Shown here: in pieces, positions 9,083-18,080 of the stretch
Position numbering within the stretch: position 1 is the first letter of the stretch
How the letters are laid out: each line of letters starts with the position of its first letter
NCBI RefSeq assembly: GCF_022012415.1
Contig: NZ_JAKLTR010000002.1
Coordinates: 124,001 to 188,000 of the forward strand
Direction: 5' to 3'
DNA length: 64,000 nucleotides
From: Terrimonas ginsenosidimutans
GTDB lineage: Bacteria; Bacteroidota; Bacteroidia; Chitinophagales; Chitinophagaceae
Notes under the pieces: generated by a model
The model's input: only the letters and a program-made list of their open reading frames with translations
Database searches by the model: none
What the model was told of the DNA's origin: nothing
Program-made: the position numbers and the translations under genes

Positions 9083-9316
9083 ATGGCAAAGTCAGTTTTT
9101 TATCATGCAGGATGTCCTGTATGCATTAGTGCGGAACATGATATAGTGGAATTGATAGGAGCGGAGAAGGTGGAGATCGTTCACCTGGGAGAGGTGAGCA
9201 GCAGGATCGGAGAGGCGGAAGCTGCGGGTGTAAAATCGGTTCCGGCATTGGTTACATCCAATGGCAATGTATTGCACATCAATTTTGGCGCTTCTATTGC
9301 TGATGTGAAGGGATGA
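9083..9316 (+). CDS. Small thioredoxin-fold protein with CPVC motif
   Basis: A 77-residue protein with a CxxC redox pair (YHAGCPVCISAE) at residues about 11-14 and a cis-Pro motif (SVPALV) near residue 53, the two marks of a minimal thioredoxin or glutaredoxin fold. It has no signal peptide, so it should work in the cytoplasm as a thiol-disulfide carrier. The length is short but covers beta-alpha-beta-alpha-beta-beta. It starts 114 bases from the divergent MocR gene and may be under its control; that is inferred from position only. Confidence 0.7.
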   Translation: MAKSVFYHAGCPVCISAEHDIVELIGAEKVEIVHLGEVSSRIGEAEAAGVKSVPALVTSNGNVLHINFGASIADVKG

Positions 9317-9371
9317 TCTGTATTGGTTTCACCGGCTGTTCTACCCGGTGAAACCATTTCCGGAATGTTTT

Positions 9372-9686
9372 TTATCCGAGATCTTTCATCATCAACCCGA
9401 TCTTGGCAAAGATCTCCCCTACTCCCAGTGTTACCCAAACAATAAAGAGTGCCAGTACTATTTTAATGACGCCGGGGATCGCGAAACCGGTCATACGGAA
9501 AAGGATGCGCGTGGAAAAGGGGAAAAATGCAAATGACAGCAGGATAAGGAATATGCCGAAAAGGCTGTCATTTCCCCAAAAGGTGTTGATCAGTCCCGCG
9601 GCGACTGTCACAATCCCGAAAGAGATAGAAAGCTTCTGTGAAAGGGTTGTATCCTGGATGGTGGTTGGAGTGGGTTTATGAATCAT
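9372..9686 (-). CDS. Small membrane protein, three to four helices
   Basis: A 104-residue protein with hydrophobic segments LSISFGIVTVAAGLINTFW, LFGIFLILLSFAFFPF and GVIKIVLALFIVWVTLGVG. I do not recognise the family. The N-terminus (MIHKPTPTTIQDTTLSQ) is polar and likely cytoplasmic. It converges with the thioredoxin-like gene. A palindrome, ACTTTG-N5-CAAAGT, lies 78 bases upstream of its start and could be its operator. Confidence 0.55.
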   Translation of the reverse strand: MIHKPTPTTIQDTTLSQKLSISFGIVTVAAGLINTFWGNDSLFGIFLILLSFAFFPFSTRILFRMTGFAIPGVIKIVLALFIVWVTLGVGEIFAKIGLMMKDLG

Positions 9687-9763
9687 GACGTTGTGTTTTG
9701 TTGTTTATTAATAATCAGCCAGATACAAATTATGTCTACGCAATCTGTGTTGCTTCTAAAAGT

Positions 9764-9780
9764 ACTTTGTATTTCAAAGT
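9764..9780. promoter_or_regulatory. Palindrome ACTTTG-TATTT-CAAAGT, possible operator
   Basis: A perfect 6+5+6 palindrome upstream of the minus-strand membrane gene. A TAATTTG stretch on the minus strand at about 9726-9733 could be its -7 box. The regulator is unknown. The remainder of the gap 9687-10005 shows no gene or repeat. Confidence 0.4.
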
Positions 9781-10005
9781 TAAATTGAATTTTCCATTAT
9801 CACAATAGTGGTCAGAAAATATTTTTGCGCGGGCCTTTATTGCAGGCTCTGGAGGGTTGCGGGTTTCAGGGCGATTGGGTATAGCTGGAACAGATCTTCT
9901 GCCACGCTATTGCAAAAACATGTAGATGGCTGTTCTCCATTTACATGGCAGTTTGGACCTCCTTTTCTATAATGCTTAAATTGCACCCGGATCAAAAGAT
10001 ACCGG

Positions 10006-10629
10006 ATGAAAAAGTATATCAGTCGTGGGTTAAGGATCAGCAGGTATGTTGTGTACAAAGAGACACTGCTGGATTTTAAAGAACAATTCTGGTCTTTTAC
10101 CGGTTCTTTTATTGGCGTAGGGCTTATTGCCTTTATTCAAAGCCGTTTTCTTTCTTCTATGGAGAATGTGTTTCTGATCGGATCATTTGGGGCGAGCAGT
10201 GTATTGATCTATGGCGCGATCCAAAGCCCGCTTGCTCAACCAAGAAACCTGATCGGTGGGCATGTGATCAGCGCCCTGGTTGGTGTTACCGTGTATAAGC
10301 TCCTGCCGGAGCTGATCTGGATCACCGCGCCGATGGCGGTTTCCGTTTCTATTATTGCGATGCAGGTAACGAAAACACTTCATCCTCCTGGCGGGGCGAC
10401 CGCTTTGATCGCTGTTATCGGTTCAGAGAAGATCAAAACGCTCGGGTATTTTTATGTGCTTTCTCCGGTTCTCTCCGGGGTCTTGATACTGCTGATAGTC
10501 GCCCTCTTGTTTAATAACATGACGAGTAACAGACGCTACCCAACCAATGGACGTTTCTCTCGTACGATCAGATGGGCCATCAGCCCGGTACGGCATCAGA
10601 TCCGCAAGCTGAAAAAGAATACGGACTGA
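10006..10629 (+). CDS. HPP-family integral membrane protein
   Basis: A 207-residue membrane protein with the signature LHPPGGATAL (residues about 125-134) that names the HPP family, and the preceding family motif FGASSVLIYGAIQSPLAQPRN. Four hydrophobic helices are visible: GSFIGVGLIAFIQ, VISALVGVTVYKLL, ITAPMAVSVSIIAMQV and VLSPVLSGVLILLIVALLF. Some plant and cyanobacterial relatives transport nitrite across membranes; for this bacterial member the substrate is unknown. It lies alone, upstream of a small response regulator on the same strand. Confidence 0.85.
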   Translation: MKKYISRGLRISRYVVYKETLLDFKEQFWSFTGSFIGVGLIAFIQSRFLSSMENVFLIGSFGASSVLIYGAIQSPLAQPRNLIGGHVISALVGVTVYKLLPELIWITAPMAVSVSIIAMQVTKTLHPPGGATALIAVIGSEKIKTLGYFYVLSPVLSGVLILLIVALLFNNMTSNRRYPTNGRFSRTIRWAISPVRHQIRKLKKNTD

Positions 10630-10789
10630 TCGGTTCCGACGTTGGGTTTACAAAACCTTTTTGGGGAAAGTTTGCCACAAAATTTCGGGATAAGCGATGA
10701 TTGCCGCTGATGGACTTGTCTGCAGTGGCGGATCGGATATTATTGAAATTCTGGCACAGATTTTTTAGTGTGTTGACAAACCATTCAAT

Positions 10790-11173
10790 ATGCTTAACTC
10801 AACCACCACTGTGGAGTCCAAGAAGATCCTGATCATCGAAGATGAAGGAGATATATGTTTACTGCTGAATATCATGCTGAAAAAGGATGAGATAGACCTG
10901 GAGCATGTTCGCAGTCTGGCTGCCGCTAAAGAATATCTGGCCGAAGAAAAGCCTCATCTTATTCTGCTGGATAACAAATTGCCTGATGGCTTTGGCGTAG
11001 ACTTTATCAATTATATACGTTCTAATCATCCTGATATCAAGATCCTGATGATCTCCGGATTTCATGCTTCTGCCGTAAAAGATGTAGCTCTTTTTGCTGG
11101 TGCCGATGGATTCCTTGAGAAGCCGTTCAGCCGCGAACAGGTCTATTCTTCTGTACAGGCCTTGTTGAACTGA
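10790..11173 (+). CDS. Single-domain response regulator (CheY-like)
   Basis: A 127-residue receiver domain with no output domain. Phospho-acceptor Asp61 lies in LILLDNKLPDG, the acidic pocket in IIEDEGD, the switch Ser in MISGF and the conserved Lys111 in FLEKPFS. It probably works by protein-protein contact or as a phosphate shuttle. The nearest kinase is far away, so its partner is unknown; the orphan PAS kinase at the left of the window is one candidate. A terminator follows at 11225. Confidence 0.9.
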   Translation: MLNSTTTVESKKILIIEDEGDICLLLNIMLKKDEIDLEHVRSLAAAKEYLAEEKPHLILLDNKLPDGFGVDFINYIRSNHPDIKILMISGFHASAVKDVALFAGADGFLEKPFSREQVYSSVQALLN

Positions 11174-11224
11174 TCTTAGCAGATTGATCAATACCCGTTA
11201 TTTTTCCGTATACCCTAATTTATG

Positions 11225-11250
11225 AACCAGGCTTGATAGCCTGGTTTTTT
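11225..11250 (+). terminator. Terminator after the response regulator
   Basis: Eight-base stem AACCAGGC / GCCTGGTT with loop TTGATA, followed by TTTT. It has the classic intrinsic form and lies 51 bases after the stop codon. Confidence 0.85.
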
Positions 11251-11628
11251 ATTGGCAGCTATCTGAAGGATAGGATCATTTCTTTTCCGGGATCAGCAGA
11301 GTAATACGGGAAACTCTATGCGGGATCAGGCTGGCTGATGTTAGCACGGATCAGGTGGAAGACTTGGGCGGATGAATTCTTCCGCTTATGTAGCCGATCG
11401 TCTATTCACCGCCATACTTCCGTCATTTTCCCCGAAGATCCTGTGTTTTTCCCATGGATTTCCTTTTGCATGAAGCGATATTTACAACAGAGAAATTTCT
11501 TAGTCACCGTCATTTTCAGGACTGGTGGAGGAGGGCAGTCCTGAAAAGGGCGGTGCGTTTTTTTTATTGCATCTATGATTAAAAAAAGAAGAATGAGATA
11601 GGAAATGTGGAATGATACAATTGAAAAG

Positions 11629-11676
11629 TGGGCGACGACAGTCAAACGCAGTAATGCGGTTGCTGTCGTATGCCCA
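11629..11676. repeat. Imperfect palindrome in a long gap
   Basis: TGGGC..ACGACAG..AA.CGCA on the left pairs with its near complement on the right around the centre CGCAGTAATGCG. The rest of the 11174-11979 gap is GC-rich near 11690-11800 and holds no convincing gene. Its function is unknown. Confidence 0.4.
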
Positions 11677-11854
11677 TTTCTGGCCTGCGCGCGGCGGTGA
11701 ATGAGTCAGCGCGTGGGGAAGTGAACGTGTTCTGGCGTGCGCATCGGCCAAAGGATCGTAGCGCACGACGGGTATATTAACCCGCCCCCCGGGAAGGCAT
11801 ACCCCCTGCACTTACCAAACCTTTACCAAACCTTTTACGACATATCGACGTATA

Positions 11855-11916
11855 GAACCTATGAACCCCAGTGAACCTATTAAACCTATGGAACCTATGA
11901 GACCTGTGGAACCTAT
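11855..11916. repeat. Degenerate GAACCTAT tandem repeat
   Basis: Six or seven imperfect units of GAACCTAT or GAACCTATG follow one another just before the M14 peptidase promoter. Related ACCAAACCTTT units precede them at about 11814-11838. A simple-sequence tract. Confidence 0.6.
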
Positions 11917-11935
11917 TTAGGTTAAAACAGATTAT

Positions 11936-11954
11936 GTCTACTATATTTGTAGAC
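11936..11954. promoter_or_regulatory. GTCTAC-N7-GTAGAC operator, copy 1
   Basis: Perfect 6+7+6 palindrome 25 bases before the start of the M14 peptidase. It contains the -7 box TATATTTG (11942-11949), so a bound protein would block transcription. Same motif as at 13441, 13811, 18081 and 19239. Confidence 0.75.
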
Positions 11955-11979
11955 TATATTATTATAACCAACTGGAGTA

Positions 11980-13215
11980 ATGAACAAACTTGTATTGATA
12001 TTTCCCTTTTTATCATTGGTAGCGCATGGGCAGTTGCCAGGTAAGTTTGAAGGACAGGGGCCGATCAAAGGGGTGTCTACCGAAACCCGCCCTGTATTGA
12101 ACCAATGGAAAGGAGTATTTTCTTTTCCTGGTGCGAACGTATTCTTTCGGAACGATTTCACCGGTGCGCGGTTAAATGGTGTGGCCAGGGTGAATGATTC
12201 AACGTTTACGCTATTGATCGCTGCGGAAAACACACCGGTCAATGCAAGTCCCTGGTATGCCTTCAAAGTTTGGTCAAAGACCCCGGTCTCCATTACGTTG
12301 AGGCTGACTTATCAGAATGCGCGGCATCGGTACACTCCGCGACTGAGTAGTAATGGAAGGGATTGGAGGTCTGCGGTGCCGGACCGGGCTGATCAGCAGC
12401 TTGATACTTCCGGTGGCTACTCATTTAAACTGGAAGTTGATCGCGATACGACCTGGATTGCTGCGCAGGAATTATTGACCTCCAGGGAAACGGATGAATG
12501 GATTTCAGGTATCGTGAAGAAGGCTGGAGCACTGCGTCAAACGATCGGGGTTAGTCATCTTGGAAGAAAGATCGAAGTGTTGAGTATCGGCAATCTGAAA
12601 AGTGCAGATCGGTTGCTGGTGATAGGGCGGCAGCATCCGCCTGAAGTGACAGGACAGTTGGCCCAGCAAGCTTTTATCGAAAGGATAGGTGAAGATGACT
12701 CTCTGGCTCTCGCTTTCCGGCGACGGTTTTTACTTTATGTTGTGCCTCAAATGAATCCTGATGGAGTAGATGAGGGTTTCTGGAGGCACAATTCCGGCGG
12801 CGTTGATCTTAACCGGGACTGGCATGCGTTTAATCAGCCCGAAACAAAAGCGGTAAGCGATTTTTTAAGAAAAGAGATAACAGCGCCGGTTAAATTGTGG
12901 TTCGCATTGGACTTTCACTCAACCCATGAGGATATTTTTTATATAGTAGATCCGCAGCTGAAAGGATTGTTACCGGGACTAACCCAATCATGGCTGAAGA
13001 ACTTTGAGCATTCAATTCCCGGGTATGTTCCCAATATTAAGCCATTATACTCTGATGGTCCAACCTATACCTCTTTCAGTTATTTTTTTAAGACCTATGG
13101 CACAGAAGCACTGGTGTATGAGATCGGTGATAATACTTCGCGGGAATTTATACTACGCAAAAGTCAACTCGCGGCAGAATCCCTGATGCGTCTGCTGCTG
13201 AATGATTTGAAATGA
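11980..13215 (+). CDS. M14-family zinc carboxypeptidase, secreted
   Basis: A zinc peptidase with a signal peptide (MNKLVLIFPFLSLVAHGQ). An N-terminal beta-sandwich of about 150 residues precedes the catalytic domain, as in the M14 group related to cytosolic carboxypeptidases. Zinc ligands appear as His and Glu in GRQHPPEVTG and His in DFHSTH; GGVDLNRDW and MNPDGVDEG are family motifs, and the catalytic Glu is expected in LVYEIGDNTS. It removes C-terminal residues or trims peptide side chains in the periplasm. A GTCTAC operator covers its promoter, placing it in the same regulon as the TonB receptor and the dioxygenases downstream. Confidence 0.85.
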   Translation: MNKLVLIFPFLSLVAHGQLPGKFEGQGPIKGVSTETRPVLNQWKGVFSFPGANVFFRNDFTGARLNGVARVNDSTFTLLIAAENTPVNASPWYAFKVWSKTPVSITLRLTYQNARHRYTPRLSSNGRDWRSAVPDRADQQLDTSGGYSFKLEVDRDTTWIAAQELLTSRETDEWISGIVKKAGALRQTIGVSHLGRKIEVLSIGNLKSADRLLVIGRQHPPEVTGQLAQQAFIERIGEDDSLALAFRRRFLLYVVPQMNPDGVDEGFWRHNSGGVDLNRDWHAFNQPETKAVSDFLRKEITAPVKLWFALDFHSTHEDIFYIVDPQLKGLLPGLTQSWLKNFEHSIPGYVPNIKPLYSDGPTYTSFSYFFKTYGTEALVYEIGDNTSREFILRKSQLAAESLMRLLLNDLK

Positions 13216-13440
13216 GCTTTCGGAAAATAGAGATGATCTCCGCCGTTGAAGATACTGGTGGTAGCTGATCAAGAGATGGTTAACGGCTCTTTTTTGCAGC
13301 CATTGCAGGGACGCTGTCTATGCCCTATCTGTCCGTAAGTCCGCGGGTTGCGATCCGTTCCTGAGCCAGGGTTTTGAGCGATTTACAATCAAATCACGGC
13401 AGGTGGAAAGCCGGGTAAAATAAAAACTGTCAAAAATAAA

Positions 13441-13459
13441 GTCTACAAATTTGGTGGAC
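13441..13459. promoter_or_regulatory. GTCTAC-like operator, copy 2 (weak)
   Basis: GTCTAC-AAATTTG-GTGGAC, with one mismatch in the right arm. It lies 225 bases after the M14 gene and about 390 before the TonB receptor, upstream of the inverted-repeat element. It may be a relic operator pushed away when the element inserted. Confidence 0.5.
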
Positions 13460-13497
13460 TAAAACTTCCCAGTTAAGTTTGCGCAACCATTTAAATC

Positions 13498-13695
13498 CAA
13501 TGTCGTTTAGTTAAGAGATCTTCCTACACTAGCTCGATGGCCGATGACTGATGGCCGATCGCCGAATGCCGCATTAGGATGAAAGTTATTGGTATAGGGT
13601 ATTGACACAAGTACGTATATGTATTTTCGGCCAACGGCCATCGGTCATGGGCCATCGAATGAACTTTCGGGAAAATCCTTAACTAAACGACATTG
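13498..13695. repeat. Inverted-repeat element, copy 2
   Basis: Perfect 18-base terminal inverted repeats: CAATGTCGTTTAGTTAAG at 13498-13515 and its complement at 13678-13695. Just inside, CGATGGCCGATGACTGATGG near 13534 pairs imperfectly with the block near 13628-13658, so the whole 198-base unit can fold back. Compared with copy 1 at 4675, the ends are five bases longer (TAGTT). No protein is encoded. The rest of the gap 13216-13850 holds two operators and a promoter. Confidence 0.7.
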
Positions 13696-13798
13696 CAGTA
13701 AATCAAAAACCTTACTTATGATTCTTTCCCTTCACGAACAGGAGCGATGTTGTATGGCTTCCCACTGATCCGGCTGTGATCCTATGGACCGATATTTT

Positions 13799-13833
13799 TT
13801 TGCTTAATTAGTCTATTATTTAGGTAGACTTTG
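13799..13833 (+). promoter_or_regulatory. Promoter of the TonB receptor gene
   Basis: TTTG at 13799-13802, a 22-base spacer, then TAGACTTTG at 13825-13833, matching the Bacteroidota -33/-7 pattern. The operator at 13811-13829 lies between and over the two boxes. Confidence 0.6.
13811..13829. promoter_or_regulatory. GTCTAC-like operator, copy 3
   Basis: GTCTAT-TATTTAG-GTAGAC, one mismatch in the left arm, 21 bases before the ATG of the TonB receptor and overlapping its -7 box. It is consistent with repression. Confidence 0.7.
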
Positions 13834-13850
13834 TATAATCAAACCAAACC

Positions 13851-16379
13851 ATGAATCGTTTAATTCTCTCCATCATTTTGCTTATACCTGCTGCTGCTTT
13901 TGCGCAGCTATCAGGTCGTGTGGTGAATGAAAGAAGTCAGGGTGTTCCCTTTGCTTCAGTGTCCGTGAAAAATGGTTCCGCGGGAACCAGTACGGATTCT
14001 ACCGGCCGGTTTTCTATAACCCTTCCTGAGAAGTATCCATTTACACTGGTAGTAACATCGGTAGGATATCGTCCCACTGAAGTGGCCGTGAAAAGCAGCG
14101 CGACGAATGATCTGCTTGTTGTGCTGCAAGCATTGTATCAGCAGGATACGGTCATTATTACCTCACGTCGCCGCAGGGAGGTTCTGCAGGATGTTCCTAT
14201 CCCTATTTCAGTAGTAGGCGGAGCGCAGATCGATGAAGCCGGCGCTTTTAATGTGACGCGTATTAAAGAAGTTGTTCCGTCTGTGCAGATGTATACGTCT
14301 AATCCCCGGAATACCGGTGTGAATATCCGCGGAATCGGATCTCCATTCGGTCTGACCAATGATGGTCTGGATCCCGGTGTGGGCTTTTATATTGATGGTG
14401 TTTATATCGCACGGCCAGCTGTTGCCACACTCGATTTTATAGATGTTGAACAGATAGAAGTATTGCGTGGTCCTCAGGGAACGCTGTTTGGAAAGAACAC
14501 TACATCCGGTGCTTTTAATATAACAACACGTAAACCCAGTTTTAAACCCGGAGGTACTTTTGAGGTCAGCTATGGTAATTACGGGTTTGTACAGGCGAAA
14601 GCTTCTATCACCGGGCCATTGACAAAAAAACTGGCTGGTCGTTTTTCTTTCTCGGGAACGCAGCGCGATGGAACGGTGTATAACGAACGCACGCAGCAGT
14701 ATATCAACGATATCAACAACCTTGGATTGAAAAGTCAATTGTTGTATAAGCCTTCCGAGAATGTGGCTATTACTTTCTCTGGTGATTATTCCCGCCAACG
14801 TCCTAATGGTTACGCCCAGGTGCTTGCGGGTGTTGCAACAACTCAACGCGCAGCCTACCGTCAGTTCAATGCGATCATAGCTGATCTGAATTATACCCCG
14901 CCAAGTTATAATGCATTTGACAGGGTAGTGGATCATGATACGCCGTGGAGATCAGGTAATGATCTTGGTGGTGTATCCGCAAATGCTGATATAAAGATCG
15001 GCCCGGGCACACTGACTTCGACTACGGCATACAGATTCTGGAATTGGGATCCTTCAAATGACAGGGACTTTACCGGCTTACAGGCACTGGCTAAATCTCA
15101 GAACCCTGCAAAGCATAAGAACTGGTCACAGGAGTTCCGTTATGCCGGTGAGATCAATTCCAAACTGAGTGGAGTTATCGGGGTGTTTCTCCTTGGCCAG
15201 GAAGTGAAGATCACGGGAACAGAGGAATCTGGCAATGCACAGTGGCGCTTCTCTCAAAGCTCTACCAGCAATCTCTGGAAAACGCCGGGGTTGTTTGAAG
15301 GTTACGGCATTTATACCAACTCTTCTATTAAATCATTAAGTGCGGCTGTTTTTGCGAATGTTGATTGGGAAGTATTGAATGGATTGCACATTCTTCCCGG
15401 TATACGTTACAACTACGATGAGAAAGATGTATTATATAATCGTGTAGCCGCTGGTGGTCTGCAAACTGATGATCCGCAATTGGTAGCATTGAAAAACGGT
15501 GTTTACAGCAGCCAGGCGTATGAATCTTCTGCGCATGAGAATAATGTAACCTGGCAGTTGACTGCTGCATATCGTCCGAATAAAAGGATCAATGTTTTCG
15601 CTACGTACTCAACCAGCTTTAAACCTGTTGGGGTGAATGTGGCAGGGTTGCCTACCGTTGGCGGACAGCCTGCTTTGGATCTGGCTGTGATCAAGCCTGA
15701 ATATGATAAACATTATGAAGTAGGTGTGAAAACAACGCCGTTCGATAATTTTACTTTTAATGTTACATTCCATAATTCGGACATTAAAGATTATCAGACC
15801 AATGTGCAGACAGCTGAGCTTGGTGTGAATCGCGGGTATATAGCTAACGCAGATAAGGTGAACGTCAAAGGCGTTGAAGTTGACGCAAACCTTCGGGCAG
15901 GCAATCATTTTTCATTCTTTGGCGCTCTTGCTTATACCGATGGGAAATATGTGAGATTTACCAACGCTCCGTTGCCTTTGGAGGAGACCGGCGCTGCCGT
16001 GTCTTTTAAAGATGTATCCGGAAGCAGGTTGCCTGGTATTTCCAAATGGGCAGGGTCCCTGGGCGGGGAGTTTACCACGCCGGCCGTGTTTCTTGGAAAT
16101 GTTTCGAAATTCTTTATCGCTGTTGATGGATTCTCCCGTTCATCGTTTTCTTCCAGTGCATCTCCTTCAGCCTATCTGAACGTAGCTGGCTATGCATTAT
16201 TCAATGGAAGGATCGGGTTCAAAGCGACTCAGGGGTTATCAGCATATGTTTGGGCACGGAATATCTTCAATAAGGACTATCATGAGCAATTGCTTGTTGC
16301 GGGAGGTAATGCCGGTCATTATGCATCTGTACTTGGTGATCCGAGAACGTTTGGTGCTACAGTGAGATACTCGTTTTGA
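13851..16379 (+). CDS. TonB-dependent outer-membrane receptor
   Basis: An 842-residue active importer of the outer membrane, powered by TonB-ExbBD. Signal peptide MNRLILSIILLIPAAAFAQ; a carboxypeptidase-regulatory-like domain at about 20-100 (LSGRVVNERSQGVPFASVSVKNG); a plug at about 105-220 (RRREVLQDVPIPISVVGG, VNIRGIGSP, IEVLRGPQGTLFGKNTTSGAFNITTRKP); then a 22-strand barrel ending in aromatic Phe (ATVRYSF). It lacks the SusC features and has no SusD partner, so a small ligand such as a siderophore, cofactor or organosulfur compound is more likely than a glycan. The operator directly upstream and the YeiH gene 47 bases downstream suggest one unit. The ligand is unknown. Confidence 0.9.
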   Translation: MNRLILSIILLIPAAAFAQLSGRVVNERSQGVPFASVSVKNGSAGTSTDSTGRFSITLPEKYPFTLVVTSVGYRPTEVAVKSSATNDLLVVLQALYQQDTVIITSRRRREVLQDVPIPISVVGGAQIDEAGAFNVTRIKEVVPSVQMYTSNPRNTGVNIRGIGSPFGLTNDGLDPGVGFYIDGVYIARPAVATLDFIDVEQIEVLRGPQGTLFGKNTTSGAFNITTRKPSFKPGGTFEVSYGNYGFVQAKASITGPLTKKLAGRFSFSGTQRDGTVYNERTQQYINDINNLGLKSQLLYKPSENVAITFSGDYSRQRPNGYAQVLAGVATTQRAAYRQFNAIIADLNYTPPSYNAFDRVVDHDTPWRSGNDLGGVSANADIKIGPGTLTSTTAYRFWNWDPSNDRDFTGLQALAKSQNPAKHKNWSQEFRYAGEINSKLSGVIGVFLLGQEVKITGTEESGNAQWRFSQSSTSNLWKTPGLFEGYGIYTNSSIKSLSAAVFANVDWEVLNGLHILPGIRYNYDEKDVLYNRVAAGGLQTDDPQLVALKNGVYSSQAYESSAHENNVTWQLTAAYRPNKRINVFATYSTSFKPVGVNVAGLPTVGGQPALDLAVIKPEYDKHYEVGVKTTPFDNFTFNVTFHNSDIKDYQTNVQTAELGVNRGYIANADKVNVKGVEVDANLRAGNHFSFFGALAYTDGKYVRFTNAPLPLEETGAAVSFKDVSGSRLPGISKWAGSLGGEFTTPAVFLGNVSKFFIAVDGFSRSSFSSSASPSAYLNVAGYALFNGRIGFKATQGLSAYVWARNIFNKDYHEQLLVAGGNAGHYASVLGDPRTFGATVRYSF

Positions 16380-16426
16380 TAACACAGACTTACTAACTTT
16401 AATATAAAATGAAGCGGCCAGACTGA

Positions 16427-17749
16427 ATGTCACCAGGTACAAAAAATACAGATCAGTCTTTTTTTAATCGGATATCGGAAGATGTTTGGGCAGCAGTGAT
16501 CAGTGGGATACTGATCACTGCTGCCCTTTTTATTGCATTCGCCTGGCCTTCGTTCAGGTTTCCTGCTGCCGTTTATCAATGGACCAGCCCACGCGAGCTG
16601 ATGGATAAAGTTCTTACTCCTGCAAATCTTCTTTTCCCACTCTTAGCCGGTGTTGTATTTGCGCTGCTGTCTTCGATAGCTGTGTTTTTCTTAAAGGGCA
16701 GGATCCGTCGCTATCTCGCAGGTTTTCTGTTCATCTATCTGCTGGCGGTCATTTCGCTTATACTTGCAGGTAATAAAAACGCAAGCTATTATGGAGTGGA
16801 ATATGTTGTTTTTGCGTTGCTGACCGGGTTGCTTATCAGTAATCTTTTTACTCTTCCGGCCTGGATAAAAGAAGCAGCACGCTCTGAGTTTTTCATTAAA
16901 ACGGGACTGGTGATCCTGGGGACCAGCATTCTTTTTACTGATGTTGTGAAAGCAGGATTACCCGGTCTATTGCAGGCACTGGCGGTTGTAGCCGTTGTTT
17001 GGTTTTTTGCGATCTGGCTTTCCAGGAAGCTTAATGTGGATGATGAATTTGCCGTCATTCTTGCTTCAGCAGTTTCTATTTGTGGAGTTTCTGCGGCTAT
17101 CGTAGCCAGCGGAGCGATTGGAGGTGACAAAAGAAAGCTTTCTTATGTTACGACCCTTGTATTATTGGTGGCAATTCCCATGATGATCCTGCAGCCATGG
17201 ATCATCAGGAATTTTGGAATCCCTGAACTAGTTGGGGGTGCCTGGCTTGGAGGAACTCTTGATACCACTGCATCAGTAACGGCGGCATCGCAACTTGTGG
17301 GACCGGTGGCAACCAAGGCGGGGGTGATCGTAAAGTTCTCCCAGAATGTGTTGATCGGTTTTGCTGCATTTTTTATTTCAGCATGGTGGATCATTAAAAA
17401 GAAGCAGACGCAGAATAGTGAGAGTGGGCCGCGACTAAAGATCATTTGGGAGCGATTCCCGAAATTCGTAATTGGCTTTATGGCTGCGTCGTTGATCTTT
17501 TCTTTCGCAGTTCCTGAACAAACCACAAAGCAAATAAGTGGAGTGTTAAATGGATTACGCACGCTTTGGTTTGCTCTTGCATTTGTATCAATAGGTCTTG
17601 AAGCCAGATTCTCTGATCTTGTCAAAATGGAAAGAGGCAGGCCGGCTCTGGCATTTATAGGTGCTCAGGTATTTAATCTTGTTTGGACACTGTTGTTAGC
17701 TTACCTCTTATTCGGAGGGATTTTATTTGCTCCTCCGGACATCAAATAA
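16427..17749 (+). CDS. YeiH-family putative sulfate exporter
   Basis: A 440-residue membrane protein with about ten helices. Family marks are GLVILGTSILF, SICGVSAAIVASGAI, LGGTLDTTASVTAA and the C-terminal LWFALAFVSIGLEARF. The family (Cons_hypoth698, UPF0324) is annotated as putative sulfate exporters; some members accompany genes for sulfonate breakdown, where they would release sulfite or sulfate. It follows the TonB receptor after 47 bases and probably shares its transcript. The predicted role in sulfur handling is the main hint to the purpose of this regulon. It converges with the small gene at 17757. Confidence 0.82.
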   Translation: MSPGTKNTDQSFFNRISEDVWAAVISGILITAALFIAFAWPSFRFPAAVYQWTSPRELMDKVLTPANLLFPLLAGVVFALLSSIAVFFLKGRIRRYLAGFLFIYLLAVISLILAGNKNASYYGVEYVVFALLTGLLISNLFTLPAWIKEAARSEFFIKTGLVILGTSILFTDVVKAGLPGLLQALAVVAVVWFFAIWLSRKLNVDDEFAVILASAVSICGVSAAIVASGAIGGDKRKLSYVTTLVLLVAIPMMILQPWIIRNFGIPELVGGAWLGGTLDTTASVTAASQLVGPVATKAGVIVKFSQNVLIGFAAFFISAWWIIKKKQTQNSESGPRLKIIWERFPKFVIGFMAASLIFSFAVPEQTTKQISGVLNGLRTLWFALAFVSIGLEARFSDLVKMERGRPALAFIGAQVFNLVWTLLLAYLLFGGILFAPPDIK

Positions 17750-17756
17750 AGAATAG

Positions 17757-18014
17757 TTAATGCCAGCTCTTTTGTTTGATCACAGTAAAAGAGAAGGTGC
17801 GCCCGGTTTTTCTTGCAGCACTCAGCACGGTTTGAGTAATGTTACTGATTGTTCCCTGCGTTACAAACGTCCTATCCCGTTCATTCCGATTTTTAGCACC
17901 CCCTTTTTCCTTTAGGAGCACGATAAAGGCTTTTTTCTTAAGCAAAGAACTTAGCAATTGATAGTCCGCGGACGTTCCTTCTTCCAGCTGGATCCTGGTA
18001 ACAAATGTTGCCAT
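17757..18014 (-). CDS. Small hypothetical protein, 85 residues
   Basis: A soluble basic protein (MATFVTRIQLEEGTSADYQLLSSLLKKKAF) with a beta-alpha-beta look: an N-terminal strand TFVTRIQL, a helix DYQLLSSLLKKK, and C-terminal FSFTVIKQ. It resembles small proteins that begin MATFTTRVEL and contain a DY.LL helix, possibly DUF2622-like, but I cannot assign a function. It converges with the YeiH gene, eight bases away. Its start lies 67 bases from the operator at 18081, which could therefore control it as well as the divergent hydroxylase. Confidence 0.5.
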   Translation of the reverse strand: MATFVTRIQLEEGTSADYQLLSSLLKKKAFIVLLKEKGGAKNRNERDRTFVTQGTISNITQTVLSAARKTGRTFSFTVIKQKSWH

Positions 18015-18080
18015 GGTTGAATTTTTGGGTGAATGGTTAGCCGTCAGAGGAGTATTCAGTTATGCAGACTGAGATTATAA

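Noticed and set aside
9837-10058. Minus-strand frame upstream of and overlapping the HPP gene
   Set aside because: It overlaps the HPP start, has no recognisable domain and lacks a promoter.
11338-11811. Overlapping frames on both strands in the long gap after the response regulator
   Set aside because: Low-complexity and Arg/Ser-rich translations, no start signals and a palindrome in the middle; more likely non-coding.
14208-14936. Minus-strand frame of 242 codons inside the TonB receptor
   Set aside because: Antisense to the receptor plug domain, with no domain of its own.
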